Shown: in pieces, positions 22,431-34,325 of the stretch
Layout: each line of letters starts with the position of its first letter
Numbering within the stretch: position 1 is the stretch's first letter
Origin: Tomocerus qinae
Lineage: Eukaryota; Arthropoda; Collembola; Entomobryomorpha; Tomoceridae
DNA: 64,000 nucleotides
Assembly: GCA_020055645.1 (NCBI GenBank)
Contig: CM034546.1
Location: 77,252,001-77,316,000 of the forward strand
Direction of reading: 5' to 3'
The notes under the pieces: generated by a model
What the model was told of the DNA's origin: nothing
The model's database searches: none
Seen by the model: the letters and a program-made list of their open reading frames with translations, nothing else
Translations under genes and position numbers: made by a program

Positions 22431-23588
22431 CACAAATAGTGGATAGTATGAAGAGCGATGGCTTAATGTATGTCATTCAATGCAAATAATAGAGATGCAT
22501 ATTTGAAGAAACAAGCGAAATGAGTATCGTTTATTTTATTGCAGTGCGGTATGTTAAAACCTGAACCGCAGCCGTCATGTTTGTGTATAATAGCTATGGG
22601 CAATGCAATGGGTAAATAAAAAAAGTTGTACTTTTTTTATTGATCAGGTTACTTCTTGCTATTGGCAGTTGGACTATTTTCTAAAAGCCTTTGTTTTAAT
22701 ATTGACTAAAAACGTTTTCCTACTTACTTGGAATTGCCTACCCTATAATATTATGCTGATGTAATGTATGTCACGTGAATGAAGGAAGATACAAACAATC
22801 AAATAACTTTTTACAATGTCTAATATTATATTAAGGAATAAGGAATATTCAAAGGATTCACTCAACTCACTGAAAGATTTCCAAGTGACAGTAATAACAA
22901 GCAGTTAATAAAGAAATTGTTAAGATATCGAAAGAAGTATTTTTAAATGTTGTATGCTGTAGAATTACTTATCCTTTTACTTAATTCACTCTGATGGTTT
23001 GAAGTTTAATTTTAATGCATACTTATTAGTGCTTTTGAAATGAAATCACGATTAGTCGGTCGACTGACACATTCAAAGTTCAATGTAAGCTTTATTATAG
23101 TGACAAAAAAGACATATTCAACTGCCTATAACTTCACAGTCAAAATTCAACTAACATAATATTACTACGGCTGCTCCTCCTCCATCCGCGGTCAACCCGT
23201 TGCAACAGTAAAACGTCTTGTTAGCCAACTGAAAAGGATTAATCAGTGGCTAGACACCACGCTTGGACTACCACATACATTTATTAATATAATGATTCTA
23301 AATACCAAATATTGGAATGGAAGCCTGAAAAATGTACTTTTTAGTTGGTTTCTCCAAACTTGTGAATAAAAGTTTTATTTTTTATAATACGATGATTTGT
23401 AATACGTCAATGAGTCGTCACAGTTTAATAATTTCTCCTTTTCACTAACGCAATTTGTAATGGATAAAAAAGTAGTTTATATACTCTACACACGCTATCC
23501 ATCTTAACATCGCACGTATTTATTTACTTGAAGCATTATTCACATCTTGTCGGTTTTAAAAGTCCAATAAAATGCAACGATTCTCCCA

Positions 23589-24293
23589 TTATCTACCAAT
23601 TGTCGCGCCACAAATTACAGGGCACTGGTAGGGAAGGACACAACCTGGCTGACCCTTGCACTTCTCTGATCTATTAATGCACGTTGCAATACAAGATCTT
23701 CTTGCCCTCCGTCCAGAAAATTCTATTCAATCAAAAAAGCAAACATTATAATTTATGATATTGTGTAGGCTTAAATGCGTAACTACACAAAAATTAGTTG
23801 AGACGGAAAATTGTCCCATAATATACCTCTTCTTTAATTTTTTATGGCATTCATAATTGACACAATGTGTACCTACATGGAATTTTTGAATTTAGTTATA
23901 GGACCTAGTTTGTATTAGCCATAAATACTGGTGTCAATAATAACTTTGATGTTACCTCCGTAGTTGTAGTCCTCGTAAGAAGCTCGACGTAGACCTCTTT
24001 TCAGCTCTAAGTCGCTTTCCTGGCCACCCATTTCTAACGTCTCAAGATTAGGAGATGAAATCCGACCTTGTGCATTATTACAGACCGCATCCTGAATCAC
24101 TATTTAAAATTTAATTATGATTATTATAATATATATTTATTATTCATTTCAATCAGAAAGTCAGCCTGTCTATGCAGGTCTTATTTGGATTATACAGAAA
24201 ATAGAGGGAATGTTGTCCCATATTAGGTTCTCGAAACTTACTTATTATGCTCCCCAACATTAAGATGAAGGATTTGAAAAATAGATTTCCCAT
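23589..24293 (-). CDS. Secreted cysteine-rich prepropeptide
   Basis: Three short exons on the minus strand: 24293-24242, 24099-23956, 23722-23589; 109 residues. Junctions are phase 1 and phase 1 with donors GTAAGT and GTAACA, and both introns end in TAG. Residues 1 to about 23 form a signal peptide (MGNLFFKSFILMLGSIIMIQ). A charged pro-region follows with possible convertase sites KR, RR and finally RRARR. After the latter comes a 34-residue C-terminal peptide with six cysteines in the spacing C-x3-C-x6-C-x5-C-x5-C-x3-C. Layout is that of a processed peptide hormone, antimicrobial or similar cystine-knot-type peptide; I do not recognise the family. AATAAA on this strand at 23524-23519. Exons are too short to appear as long ORFs. 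Confidence 0.7.
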
Positions 24294-26600
24294 ATTATTA
24301 AGGACTTGAACAATTTCCCTTCACGAGATGCTTTTAACGAATTGTAAAACTTAATAATATAATGATAAATTTCCAGGACAGAACGCTATTTATATATACC
24401 ACTTTTTCTACTTTGTTAATGCGCAATCATTGACAACAACCTTGCTTTCAAACACGACTATGCAACATTTTATAATGTCGTATAGATAGGAATATGTGTA
24501 ACTATACTGCTTATAATGACAATAATAATGCTTAATAAAGCTGTTCTTGCAGCAATCTAACGCGTGCAATGACAAATGCACTAAAAGCAATAACAAACTC
24601 ATTGATGTTGATTACATTATAATAGTTCAATTAAAATTTCCTGTTCAGATACTTATTCTAAATGAAATATCTACATGGCCAACAAAAAAGTTTCTCTTCC
24701 TTTCTGCTTGCTTCACATAAAGTCATTTTTATGGAATTTCTCTGTTACTTTTGTATACATCCATTGTTACTAACAAATTTATTGGTACCTATCTAGTACA
24801 AATAATATCATTTTTATGACTACATTAAGTCAGCTCCATGGAATAAATAATTACAAATCTAGGGACTCAACAAAGTTCTGAATGTGAAAAAATTAAATCA
24901 GTTGCATATCCAGATGTGTACCATAGATGTTATTTTTTAAACGAAGCCGTAAATAGAATGACCTATTGAACTATTACAAGGTAAAGTTTAGAAATGTGCA
25001 GGAGGAATAGAATAGAGTAAAATAAAACCAGCTAAAGAAATACGTTTACGTCTAAATACTACATGGTTGAGGCGATATGCTTTCAAGCCAACATCATGCG
25101 CAAGCAACAGCTTTATTTATAGTAATTCCGTTACCTAACTTAACCCGATGAGGTAAGGGTTAGGGTAAGGTTGAGTTGGTGATGAAATGGTAACTGTGGA
25201 GGTAGCGCTATATAACGGTGCATGCCGTACCGGAGCTAATTGATGTAAAATATCCCGCTGACTAGACTACATACAGCCAAAAAAATTTCTCCCAACGTAA
25301 AAATATTTGACGTATTTTCTCGGTGACCCTCCTTCAAATAAATTTTATTTTTCTCGTTTTGACTTTGCTATTCATAGTAATGAACGGTCAAGCATTGAGT
25401 GGTATGAATAAGGTCTAACTTATTATGCTTTTATTTGAAGTTTTGGAAGTAAAAGGTTCATTTGGTATGAAAACAAGTATTAGCAATTACTTTTGCGCAT
25501 CCTTAATTCTAGGAGTAAAAGTATTTGCTAAATTTCATGAAGCATTTACTACCATTAGAAGAAAATACTACATTTTGGTATCAATTACATGTAGGATTGA
25601 GTACTTACTTCAAAAATTTGAAGCTTTTCCGATAGCAACTTTACCTTTTGCTTCCCCACGCAAAAGAGTAGGATTCACGATTAATTTTCTAAAGTGGGGC
25701 ATAGATAACTCTGGCCGATTAATTATGCATGATCACGAAATTGCATTTGCGAATTGAAGAGTATAAATGTGATTCGTTGCTGGTCTCTGATTGGCTGACA
25801 TGGCTGAGCCATAGTAACCAATTTATGTTCTATAAAAATTGCGAAGTAAATACTACAATTGCAAAGTACTTGCTTGTCAGAAAACGTTTTCTTTTATTCA
25901 TTCCATTTGAAGTCAATGCTTTTTCTTCTACCTTTTACTTTAGGTCTAGACCCAGACCGTTTACTTATACTTTTTATTTGGTAGTAAATACCTATTCCTA
26001 TTCATACCAATCATTGGGATTCGACTTTGTCTTTTGTGCTTGGTGTTTGTAGTAGTAGGAGAATTATTCACCCGATTGAATCTCCCACACAAAACAATTA
26101 AACAGGAAGACTTTGCGCTGCTGCAGCTGCAGCGCAGCCATTCCCACGGACTTCTTCATTCACAAAGAAAATTATTACCGATACGGAAAATTGAAATCCA
26201 AAATTAACAGCAGCGGTTGACACTTTTTACACATTGAAGAAGTTATTTTTACATTCATTCATTGCTTTCTAAACAGAACATACAAATCGGTGATCGGGCG
26301 TATTTGACGTAAGTTTAATCTAACCATCAATAGACGTTTTTCACAATTCCAGGATAACACAGACAGGTATTGGAGTCATTTCAACATTCAATACCTATTC
26401 ATGTTAAGTTGGTGACCGGTCACCAATTGTGGGAAACCTCTATTATGAACAATTAGCTACCATGTCCTAATAATAATATAAACTGTAAGCAATAACCATA
26501 TTATAATATGTTTATTTGCTGTTTGCAGATTTTAGACTTTAGACTGAGCATTTGATTTGACTTTCGATTGGGATATATTTGGATTTGTGAACAAAATACA
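24294..26600. other. Intergenic, no supported gene
   Basis: Two open frames at 25425-26052 (+) overlap in different frames and lack domains. Flanking segments of this area (GGTATGAATA near 25401 and its complement near 26001) look weakly inverted, so it may be a decayed repeat. A possible 5' UTR acceptor for the PKA-R gene is at 26528-26529. Confidence 0.4.
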
Positions 26601-28036
26601 ATGGAAGGTTCGCAACGCACAATTTCAAAATCCAGAACAAAGAAAGAAAAGTTTCCAAAAGAATTCAGAAATTTTATACGAAACTTTGTTGTGAACTACA
26701 TTATCTCGGAACCTCCAAATGTGATCGACTTCGCTCTTCAATATTTTGGGAAAGAACTGGAGTTGCGAAAGTTGGGACCGGATAAGGATGAGGAAGAAAG
26801 ATTAAAACGTGAAATGCAACAACAAAAGTTGTCTGATGCAAGTATTAAAAGTGTAAAATCAATATCGCACAAAGGTCATCGTCAAGGTGTTGTGACTGAA
26901 ATTTTTGATCCAGCTGAGTCTGAGTATGATGAAGATGGGTCTAAGATTCACAAGAAAACTGAAGCGCAGGCAAATCATCTGATGTCTACAGTGAAAAATG
27001 TGTTTGCTTTCCGAATTCTGGATAATCATATTTTGCAAACTATTGTGGATCACATGCACTTTCACCGAGTTAAGAAAGGGGAACATCTCATGCAAGAAGG
27101 TTTCAATGCTGAAAGATTCTTTGTCATTGAACGGTAAGCAAAGTAATATATTATTCACATATGTTTAAACGCATGCATGTTGTACAAATGTAAACAAGCT
27201 ACATATTATTGATATTAAATAGCATCAATAGTAGAGATATTCCGGTCGTATTAGATTGTCATTTGTATCATAGGTGAACAGATGATTTGTTATTTGTGTA
27301 GATAATTTTTGTAACTTGCATTTTTTTGTTTATCACTAGGGGTACATTCAAAGAGCAACATCACGCTGCAAATAAACAGCAAAAAGGCATCAAAGATGAG
27401 AAAAGTAGCCATAAACTGATGATTGACAATGGTCACTTTGGACAACTGGCTCTGCATTATCATCACATCATACCCAACACAGTTTTGGCAGATACAGAAG
27501 GAGAAGTTTGGTACATTGACAGACAAGTCTTTCGTCGTTTGGTCTTGAGGCATGCTTTTGCAAAAATGAAGCAATTTTCTGAGACGTGTAATGAGATCGT
27601 CCTTCTCAGCGAGTTGGATGAGGATGCAAAAATGGATTTGTATGACGCTCTTGAGCAGCAGGAATTTCCAACGCATGCAGCAATTTACAACGAAGGGGAT
27701 GAACCGAAGGGGATGTACTTTCTACAGTTTGGAAATGTCAAAACTTACTCATTGGACAAAAAAGAACAGGAGATAAATGTCAGATACTTCGTTAAAGGAG
27801 AATACTTTGGAGAAATTGAGATCCTGGGCAATAAACCAAGAACATGTGCCGCTGTCTGCGTAGGACAAGTCAAGGCTGCCTTTCTGCCTGTCGAATGCTT
27901 CGAACGGGTCCTTGGTAATGCTAGAGGTCAATTAGAAGAACAACTCGTGGAATATGAACAGAAAGTTGAGTATCTTCATGGAGTCCCAGAATTGGTCAAA
28001 GAATCCGGCTACCCTGGCGCCATCAGTAAGAAGTAA
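26601..28036 (+). CDS. Divergent PKA regulatory-subunit-like protein
   Basis: Two exons, 26601-27133 and 27340-28036; 409 residues. The start is the first ATG; the in-frame extension begins with TTG. Order of parts: an RII-type dimerisation/docking helix pair at about residues 20-55 (SEPPNVIDFALQYF), an inhibitor-like segment GHRQGVV at 92-98 followed by EIFDPAESEYDED, then two cyclic-nucleotide-binding domains. CNB-B has an intact phosphate-binding cassette (FGEIEI 334-339 and PR at 344-345). In CNB-A the cassette reads FGQLAL (211-216), with Gln for the ribose-binding Glu, and the PR pair is PN (223-224), so site A should not bind cAMP normally. Known family role: cAMP-gated inhibition of the PKA catalytic subunit in the cytosol. 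Here single-site gating, or constitutive inhibition, is inferred. Confidence 0.85.
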
Positions 28037-29421
28037 CTCCTTGAGGTTGAGCCTAAAATCGTACGAGTTTACCATTCATTCAAAATTAGCAAGTTGATTT
28101 TGCCTATGTATGTTTCTAATAATTATTTCTTATTTCTCGAACTATATATCAAAATCATCATGTACATAATGAACACTTTATAATTGTATTTACTTTGTTG
28201 TCAATATTATGATATTAAGCGTATCATCATCACATAATAATAATAATAATTAATCCGTAATACAAAAGAATTTCAATCGGAGTAATGGTATATAAATAGT
28301 AATTTATTAAATTTAGGAAAAGTATCTTAGTGCTCGACTATACAATACAATGCAGTAACAAGGTCAGAGTGCATGACCCTCCAAAATCGGAGATTAGAAA
28401 TTTTTGTTTCCAAAGCAGAAGTTCTTTATTGTTAATATGAGGTTAAAGGACAAAACAGGAGAATAAAGCTCTAGAGTCTCCAAAAGTTCATATTATGTTG
28501 CTAATTGCTATACTTAGTTGTTGAATATATCCAGGTTATTTGTTGAAAACTAACAACACTGCATTTAAGTAATCAAAACTTCCACAATTGTTTTGCTCAA
28601 TGTATTGAATTCCATGTGATTCCAACATCAAATAATTGTTATCAAGGTGTCCCTGATTACAATTAGCGACAAAATCTGTATCAAAATATTGTATTCCAAA
28701 GCCCTCCACAGAATTCGTAGAAAAACATTTACGCAATTTGAAATCTTCGATTGTTCCATGATCTGGCTATAGGTGACTTTGTTGTTTCATCTGCTTTAAG
28801 TTCATTTAATTTTGTGTTTTCCAATGTTGGTTTCATTCAGTATATTTGAGAACAACTAAACATAACTTTTCCTAAGGTCTAGTATGCATGGCAAGAGATA
28901 TGCTTCCTTGCTTTACAAAACATAAAAGCTATGATATTGCCAATGAGAAATATTTGATGATATTCGTATTGAAACACTTAATTAACAGGGCCGCAGCCAG
29001 AAAAAAAAATTCGGGGGGCGGGGCACAAAGATAAATTATTCAGCTACCATTTAGTCTGTGTTCATTGTATAAAACATACCAGGAATGTTACACATCATAA
29101 TCCATTAATTAACTTTCTAGTTAAACTTATCTTTTTTACAAAGTAATAAATGACTGTTGTGGTTCCCAAACCAATTTTTGTTGAGTATAGTTTAGGTTTG
29201 CACGAAAGTATCAGCTATTAAGTCCTTATTTAATGAACTATGGTGTATGATTTAGATTTAGACATTTATTATTTATTAGCTGTTATTCCAAGAAGATATA
29301 GCACATGAACATTTTATTTCAATAAAGTAAATATTTAATGTTTACATTAACATAAGCCAGTATCATCTCCATTTGGAGACTCTGTAGCCAGACAATCCAT
29401 ATTTTTGATATTGATACCTCT
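28037..29421. other. Intergenic between PKA-R-like and EB-module genes
   Basis: Contains a fragment of MITE family B at 28986-29022 and the AATAAA (29318-29313, minus) of the EB-module gene. No other gene recognised. Confidence 0.5.
28986..29022. mobile_element. hAT-like MITE family B, end fragment
   Basis: CAGGGCCGCAGCCAG, an A-run and TTCGGGGGGCGGGG match the right terminus of the 22288-22430 copy in inverted orientation. The other end is missing. Confidence 0.55.
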
Positions 29422-32400
29422 TTACAATGATACTACTAATGTGTAGATTGCAGCAATGAAAAACGAGGAAACCTCGACAGCCCATGCTGAACTAGAAATA
29501 CATATCTGATTTGAGTTAGGTTGATATCCATCGTTACAACTACAGACGCCATAATCAGTGTCATTAAGGCTACTGTTCAAAACACAATCAGAGTTAGCGA
29601 CGCAATTGGTATTGGTTAGATTGCCATTTTGAATGTCGTCAAGAATGCAGGCTGTACCCACAAGTCCGACACATTTAATTTTCTCAGGATCAAAAACTTG
29701 TTCATCTGGGCGAAGACATTGACACAGTCCATCTGGGGTGCACATAAGATTAGAATCTACGTAGCATGGAAATTGGAGGTTGCAAGATTGGAGATACCCG
29801 GGTAAGCATTTAATTGGCGCAGTTTCATTTTCATAGTAGGGGAAATAACCTTCTTTACAAATGCATTTTCCGCCAATGCAATCCAGTTGATTCTCACCAT
29901 TACATTCGTTTCGTAATTGGCACGTAATATCATGCGATTTAAGACAGGCGTTATCTTTCTGCGAAAATTCAAATCCGTCGTCACAAGTACACCTTCTTGA
30001 AAATATGTCACAGTGAGAGTTCAGTATACACTGTGGCTCATTTTCATTTGTCAAACATGCACCTCCTGCTAATCGTTCGCAAGAATTAGTCAGTTGATTA
30101 AAAAATGTATTGGGTATATTGCATTCGCATTTCTTTAATGGCAATTCACAGGAAAGAAAAGCAGCAGGGTCACAATAATCATTGGAATCTAATTGGCACA
30201 CTTGTCCATGTTTAAGGTGACAAAGTCCGTTCATGTTTGGAGTTAGGTTGTCAACACACATACAAGTATATTCGTTGCTTCCACCGCCACCAATTGGTTG
30301 ACATTCAGAATTGAAGTAACATTGTTGACTGGTACTAGAATTGAGTGAGCAGGAATTTCCCTCTCTAATTTCACACCTGGAACTCAGGGGATTATACCAG
30401 GTTTTATTGGGGTGGCTGCACCCGCATTCCTTTTCGGTACTACATTGAAAAAATGCGTTTTTGTCACATAAATCGTTTTCTGTGCTACAATTTTTTTCGT
30501 AAGAAAGAGTACAATGTCCAATTTTATTTACTTCCAACGGCCAAACGTCATTGTTACACTGACAAGTATGAGTAAATAAATCGCAGTACGAATTCAAAAT
30601 ACACTTTTGAGCATTTTCGGAAGAATTACACCGAGTTTCGGCCAAAGAGTAACAATATATTGTGTATGGGTCGTAATAGGTTTCTAGTGGGTTTTGGCAT
30701 TCACAGCGTCCGAATTCAGAGCAATTTAAAAAGTTTTTACTGTCACACAGATTCTCCTGTCTAGAGCATTGACTACCATGAAAGAGCCTACACTCTCCTT
30801 CAGCATCGGGTTTAAAGTCGCCCATGCAGTGACATGTTGCTATACCTGAAGTTGTCATAAGGCAAGCAGCATTCTCAACGCATTGTTCACGACCATCCAA
30901 ATAGCATTCCGACTCCGCCAGCAGTTGACACTTTTTAGAATCTGGGTTGTAAAATGAGTTTTTTGAGTTACATTGGCATTTCTGATTCAAACCACACTTG
31001 AGAAATCCGTCAGGGTCGCATAGGTCATGGTTAGAGGAACAACTCGAATTATGTGCAAGAAAGCATCGGTTGTTTTCGTTGGGAATTAGTCCGTCGTCGC
31101 AAGTGCATTTGAATCCTGTGTCGCTTTTAGCACACTTAGAATTCTGTCCACATTTTTGTTCCCCGGTAATACACATGGCTCCCGCTTTTAAGTAGCAGTA
31201 GTCAGTTTTTTCATCGTAGTAGGAATGTCCGTAGTTCATACAGATACATCGCCCATTGACGTTGCATTCAAAATATTTCTCTGGGTTACAAAATGTTTTC
31301 CCTACGATATTCTCATTACAATTTCCACCGTGACCAAGTGTACAAAAGTTCGATGAGTTAGCGTGAAAATTATCTATGCATTTGCAATAGCCAAGTTCAC
31401 ACTCTGCTTTAACAACACATTCTTGCATGCCGGGATTAGGTGAACAATGACCATGTGCTAATATTTCACATTTTTTACTAGTAGAGTTATACCATGTCTC
31501 TGGTAGTCTTTGGCATTCGCAGATACCGTGAAGACCACATTCAAGAAATTGCAAAGGGTCGCATAAATCAGCATGAGATGTTCTATTGCACTTGTTCTGG
31601 TATTTAACATGGCAAAAGTTCTGTTCGTTTGGAAAGAGGCCATCGTTGCATTGACATTTGCCGTCATTATCACACTTGGCGTTGGGAATACATTCCTGTC
31701 TATCATTCTGAGTGCAATCAGCGTCAGCTAAGTAATAACACATTTTTGTTGTTACGTCATAAATTGAATTGTCGTACTGACAATCACAAAGTGAGTTTGA
31801 ATTGCAATGTAAGAACTTCTCGGAGTCGCATTTGTCATTGTCCTGTTCACAAGATTCTCCATAATCTAAAGTGTCCGGAACACATGACCCTGATTCGTTA
31901 GCGTGAAAGTTGCTGTCGCAAATGCACAGGTTGTCTGTGTCGTCACAATCTGCGTTAATTACGCACAATTGGTTGGGAGATGTTGCAAATTTGCTTGTAG
32001 TTTCTGAAGTACATTGTGAACCAGCGAGTATGCGGCATGAAGAATCAGACGGTTCATAAGTTGTATTACCTGGGTTGGCACAATCACATTTCTTATGTAG
32101 GCCGCAGTGAAGAAATGTGACAGGGTCGCATAGATCATTCAGGAAATCGCAGGAATCTGCATAAGTTAAAAAGCAACGGCGTTCTCCATTACGAGTTAAT
32201 CTTTCATTGCATTTACAAATTTTATTTATACACTCCGAATTCGGAGCACATTGTTGTTCGTCTGCCTCACAAACTGAATTTTCTAAAAGGTAACATTTTT
32301 TGGTAATATGGTCGTAAAAAGTTTCTGTAGGATTTTTACAAGCACATTTATTAGATGAGCACTCCAGGTATTCAGAATCATCGCACAAGTCCAATGCACC

Positions 32401-33072
32401 AGGCTCACAACTCTCGTCATAACCCAGTCTATTTTTGGCACATAATTTATCATCCGTTTCCACAAAATCGGATAAACACTTGCATGTTTTAGTTCCAACA
32501 TCGCAGTCAGAATTTTCGACACATTTTTGTGAATTTGGGTCAGGGTCACAAGCTGAGCCTGACAAAATACGACAAGTTTTGTCAGACTCGTCGTAAATTG
32601 TAGCTTCCGAATTGTTACACGCACATTTTGTGTTCAACCCACAATATAGATAAGCGGCAGGGTCACATAGGTCTTTTCCACGATCGCATGTTTCGTCGTA
32701 AGGCAAAAAACAACGTCCTTCACTATTGAGTTTCAAGTCATTATTGCATTTGCAAATTGATTTGAAGCACTGAGAGTTAGGAATACACTTTTGATTTCCA
32801 GCACCTGTCGCACAGCCCGACCCACCTTTTACATAACAAGTTTGAGTACTGTCAAGAAATACGGAGTCTGAGGAGGCTTCCGATGAACAAACACATTTAC
32901 CTCCAACGCACGCTCCGAAACGGTCATCACTGGCGCATTCATCCCCTGTGACAGGATCTATCGTACAAGAAGTAATCCCAGATTTTGCACCTTCTGCACT
33001 TGCACTAGTACTAATATGAAACGAAATATGCGTCACTATCATTACGCATTTTAATATTTTGACGATCCCCAT
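29422..33072 (-). CDS. Intronless secreted EB/EGF-like multi-module cysteine-rich protein
   Basis: One uninterrupted frame of 1216 residues from the ATG at 33072; the longer frame begins with TTG and would bury the signal peptide. The start gives MGIVKILKCVMIVTHISFHI, a signal peptide. About twelve modules of 75-90 residues follow, each of the form C-x-DLCDP-x-FLxCG-x-CxC, then a TxYDxxxxxC segment, then CxxNSxCD and a closing CxC, the pattern of EB modules and EGF-like repeats. The C-terminus (SSFFIAAIYTLVVSL) is hydrophobic, suggesting a GPI signal or membrane anchor. The gene has no intron although all neighbours outside the 29-40 kb run do. Probable role: cell-surface or extracellular recognition or matrix protein; no ligand is visible. 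Paralogue directly upstream in the same direction. Confidence 0.85.
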   Translation of the reverse strand: MGIVKILKCVMIVTHISFHISTSASAEGAKSGITSCTIDPVTGDECASDDRFGACVGGKCVCSSEASSDSVFLDSTQTCYVKGGSGCATGAGNQKCIPNSQCFKSICKCNNDLKLNSEGRCFLPYDETCDRGKDLCDPAAYLYCGLNTKCACNNSEATIYDESDKTCRILSGSACDPDPNSQKCVENSDCDVGTKTCKCLSDFVETDDKLCAKNRLGYDESCEPGALDLCDDSEYLECSSNKCACKNPTETFYDHITKKCYLLENSVCEADEQQCAPNSECINKICKCNERLTRNGERRCFLTYADSCDFLNDLCDPVTFLHCGLHKKCDCANPGNTTYEPSDSSCRILAGSQCTSETTSKFATSPNQLCVINADCDDTDNLCICDSNFHANESGSCVPDTLDYGESCEQDNDKCDSEKFLHCNSNSLCDCQYDNSIYDVTTKMCYYLADADCTQNDRQECIPNAKCDNDGKCQCNDGLFPNEQNFCHVKYQNKCNRTSHADLCDPLQFLECGLHGICECQRLPETWYNSTSKKCEILAHGHCSPNPGMQECVVKAECELGYCKCIDNFHANSSNFCTLGHGGNCNENIVGKTFCNPEKYFECNVNGRCICMNYGHSYYDEKTDYCYLKAGAMCITGEQKCGQNSKCAKSDTGFKCTCDDGLIPNENNRCFLAHNSSCSSNHDLCDPDGFLKCGLNQKCQCNSKNSFYNPDSKKCQLLAESECYLDGREQCVENAACLMTTSGIATCHCMGDFKPDAEGECRLFHGSQCSRQENLCDSKNFLNCSEFGRCECQNPLETYYDPYTIYCYSLAETRCNSSENAQKCILNSYCDLFTHTCQCNNDVWPLEVNKIGHCTLSYEKNCSTENDLCDKNAFFQCSTEKECGCSHPNKTWYNPLSSRCEIREGNSCSLNSSTSQQCYFNSECQPIGGGGSNEYTCMCVDNLTPNMNGLCHLKHGQVCQLDSNDYCDPAAFLSCELPLKKCECNIPNTFFNQLTNSCERLAGGACLTNENEPQCILNSHCDIFSRRCTCDDGFEFSQKDNACLKSHDITCQLRNECNGENQLDCIGGKCICKEGYFPYYENETAPIKCLPGYLQSCNLQFPCYVDSNLMCTPDGLCQCLRPDEQVFDPEKIKCVGLVGTACILDDIQNGNLTNTNCVANSDCVLNSSLNDTDYGVCSCNDGYQPNSNQICISSSAWAVEVSSFFIAAIYTLVVSL

Positions 33073-34325
33073 TTTGAAATAACAGCGAAGTTTCCAATGG
33101 TGCAACCTGGCACCTTTTTGACAAACGATCTCTAGTGAATAAGTTTGCGTTTTTCCAAAATTAAAGTCCAAAAAGTGTTAAATCCAACACACCAGTTTGA
33201 TATTTTACAATGATTAATTGGGTAGATATGATGTTATCTGTCTATTGATTTTCCAATAAGTTATGTTTATTTGATTATATCCCTCACAGCAGTAGACACA
33301 GACAGCTCAAGGTATACATTTCAACTGTCAATGAAACCTAATAAAATAATATGCTTTGTCTATGGCATTAAATATAAACAAGTCTGTATATGAATGAGTC
33401 CTGTAGTCGTTGTCATGTTTATCTTTAGCTGTTAGCTTAATATGGGTATAATAATACATGGACCAGTTAATATTTAAAGGGGAATGTGTAAAAGTCGTAG
33501 TAATCTAGTAATATGTTTAATTACCTTTTCCAATTCCAAGCCCTAGTTATGTAGATACAAATCAGAGGCAGGTACAATTTTATTGTAATTTGGTATATGT
33601 ATCAGGATAGGCAATTACTACATTACGCATGCACATACCGATAACCAATGATATGTGTACATATAAGTATTTCAACTTACCCCTCACCCATGTCCTTTAT
33701 GTGAGCCTGAGTTTTTCTATCCTAATTTATGAATAAGCAATAATACATGACCTAGGTAAAAACAATTCCTGTGCTGTAGAAAATGGCAACCATTAGTTTT
33801 CTATACCCGAATCATCACACGAAATAGATATTATTATATTATAATATGTTGCTATACGAAATAAATATTATTATATTATGTAGCTATTCAATATAATATT
33901 GTATTCTGTATTCTAACTATACCTGATTATACTTGGAAATGAAAAGAGGGACATAAACAACAATGTATATTCATGTAAAACTTTATTGGGCTTGCGATGG
34001 TAAAGGTTTAACTACTATAATATATATATAGAGTGAATATGCATCTAGTCAGGGAAATTGTCATTGGTTTGTAAAACGATTCAATGCCAAGGTATTTTAC
34101 AATTAATTGACTGCTTATTATTATGAATTATGACAAATAGATGTTCCATCCAAACAAATAAAACAGAATTGATGGATATAAAGTTACGAATTAATCAGTT
34201 CCGTTTGCGATATTTTATTTTACTATAATAAATCTACGTCGTAGAAAAGTGATCACACTGTAGTATGAATGTATGGTTTTGAAACATTTATTCGAATAAC
34301 ACATCACAGCTTTAAAATACTAGTA
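33073..34325. other. Intergenic between the two EB-module genes
   Basis: AT-rich, with a short TA-rich tract near 34020. No gene or delimited element seen. Must contain the promoter of the upstream-transcribed large EB gene. Confidence 0.45.

Larger units (their letters stand above)
19728..23588. other. Gene-poor interval with MITEs
   Basis: No supported gene. Contains three delimited elements (21505-21892, 22058-22219, 22288-22430) and an AT-rich ATAAATAAATT low-complexity stretch (about 20718-20795). A 62-codon frame at 20497-20685 has no domain, signal peptide or paralogue. Confidence 0.5.

Noticed and set aside
24408..24602. Signal-peptide-like frame MSLLLLLVHLSLHA on the minus strand, considered as first exon of the cysteine-rich peptide
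   Set aside because: No phase-1 donor; the exon at 24293-24242 has a perfect GTAAGT donor in the right phase.
25425..26052. Two overlapping frames of 110 and 107 codons
   Set aside because: Different frames, no domain, no signal peptide, no splice logic; the area shows weak inverted similarity between its ends and is more likely a decayed repeat, too diverged to delimit.
26110..26140. GC-rich near-palindrome GCGCTGCTGCAGCTGCAGCGC
   Set aside because: Short, imperfect, single copy; no associated element or gene.
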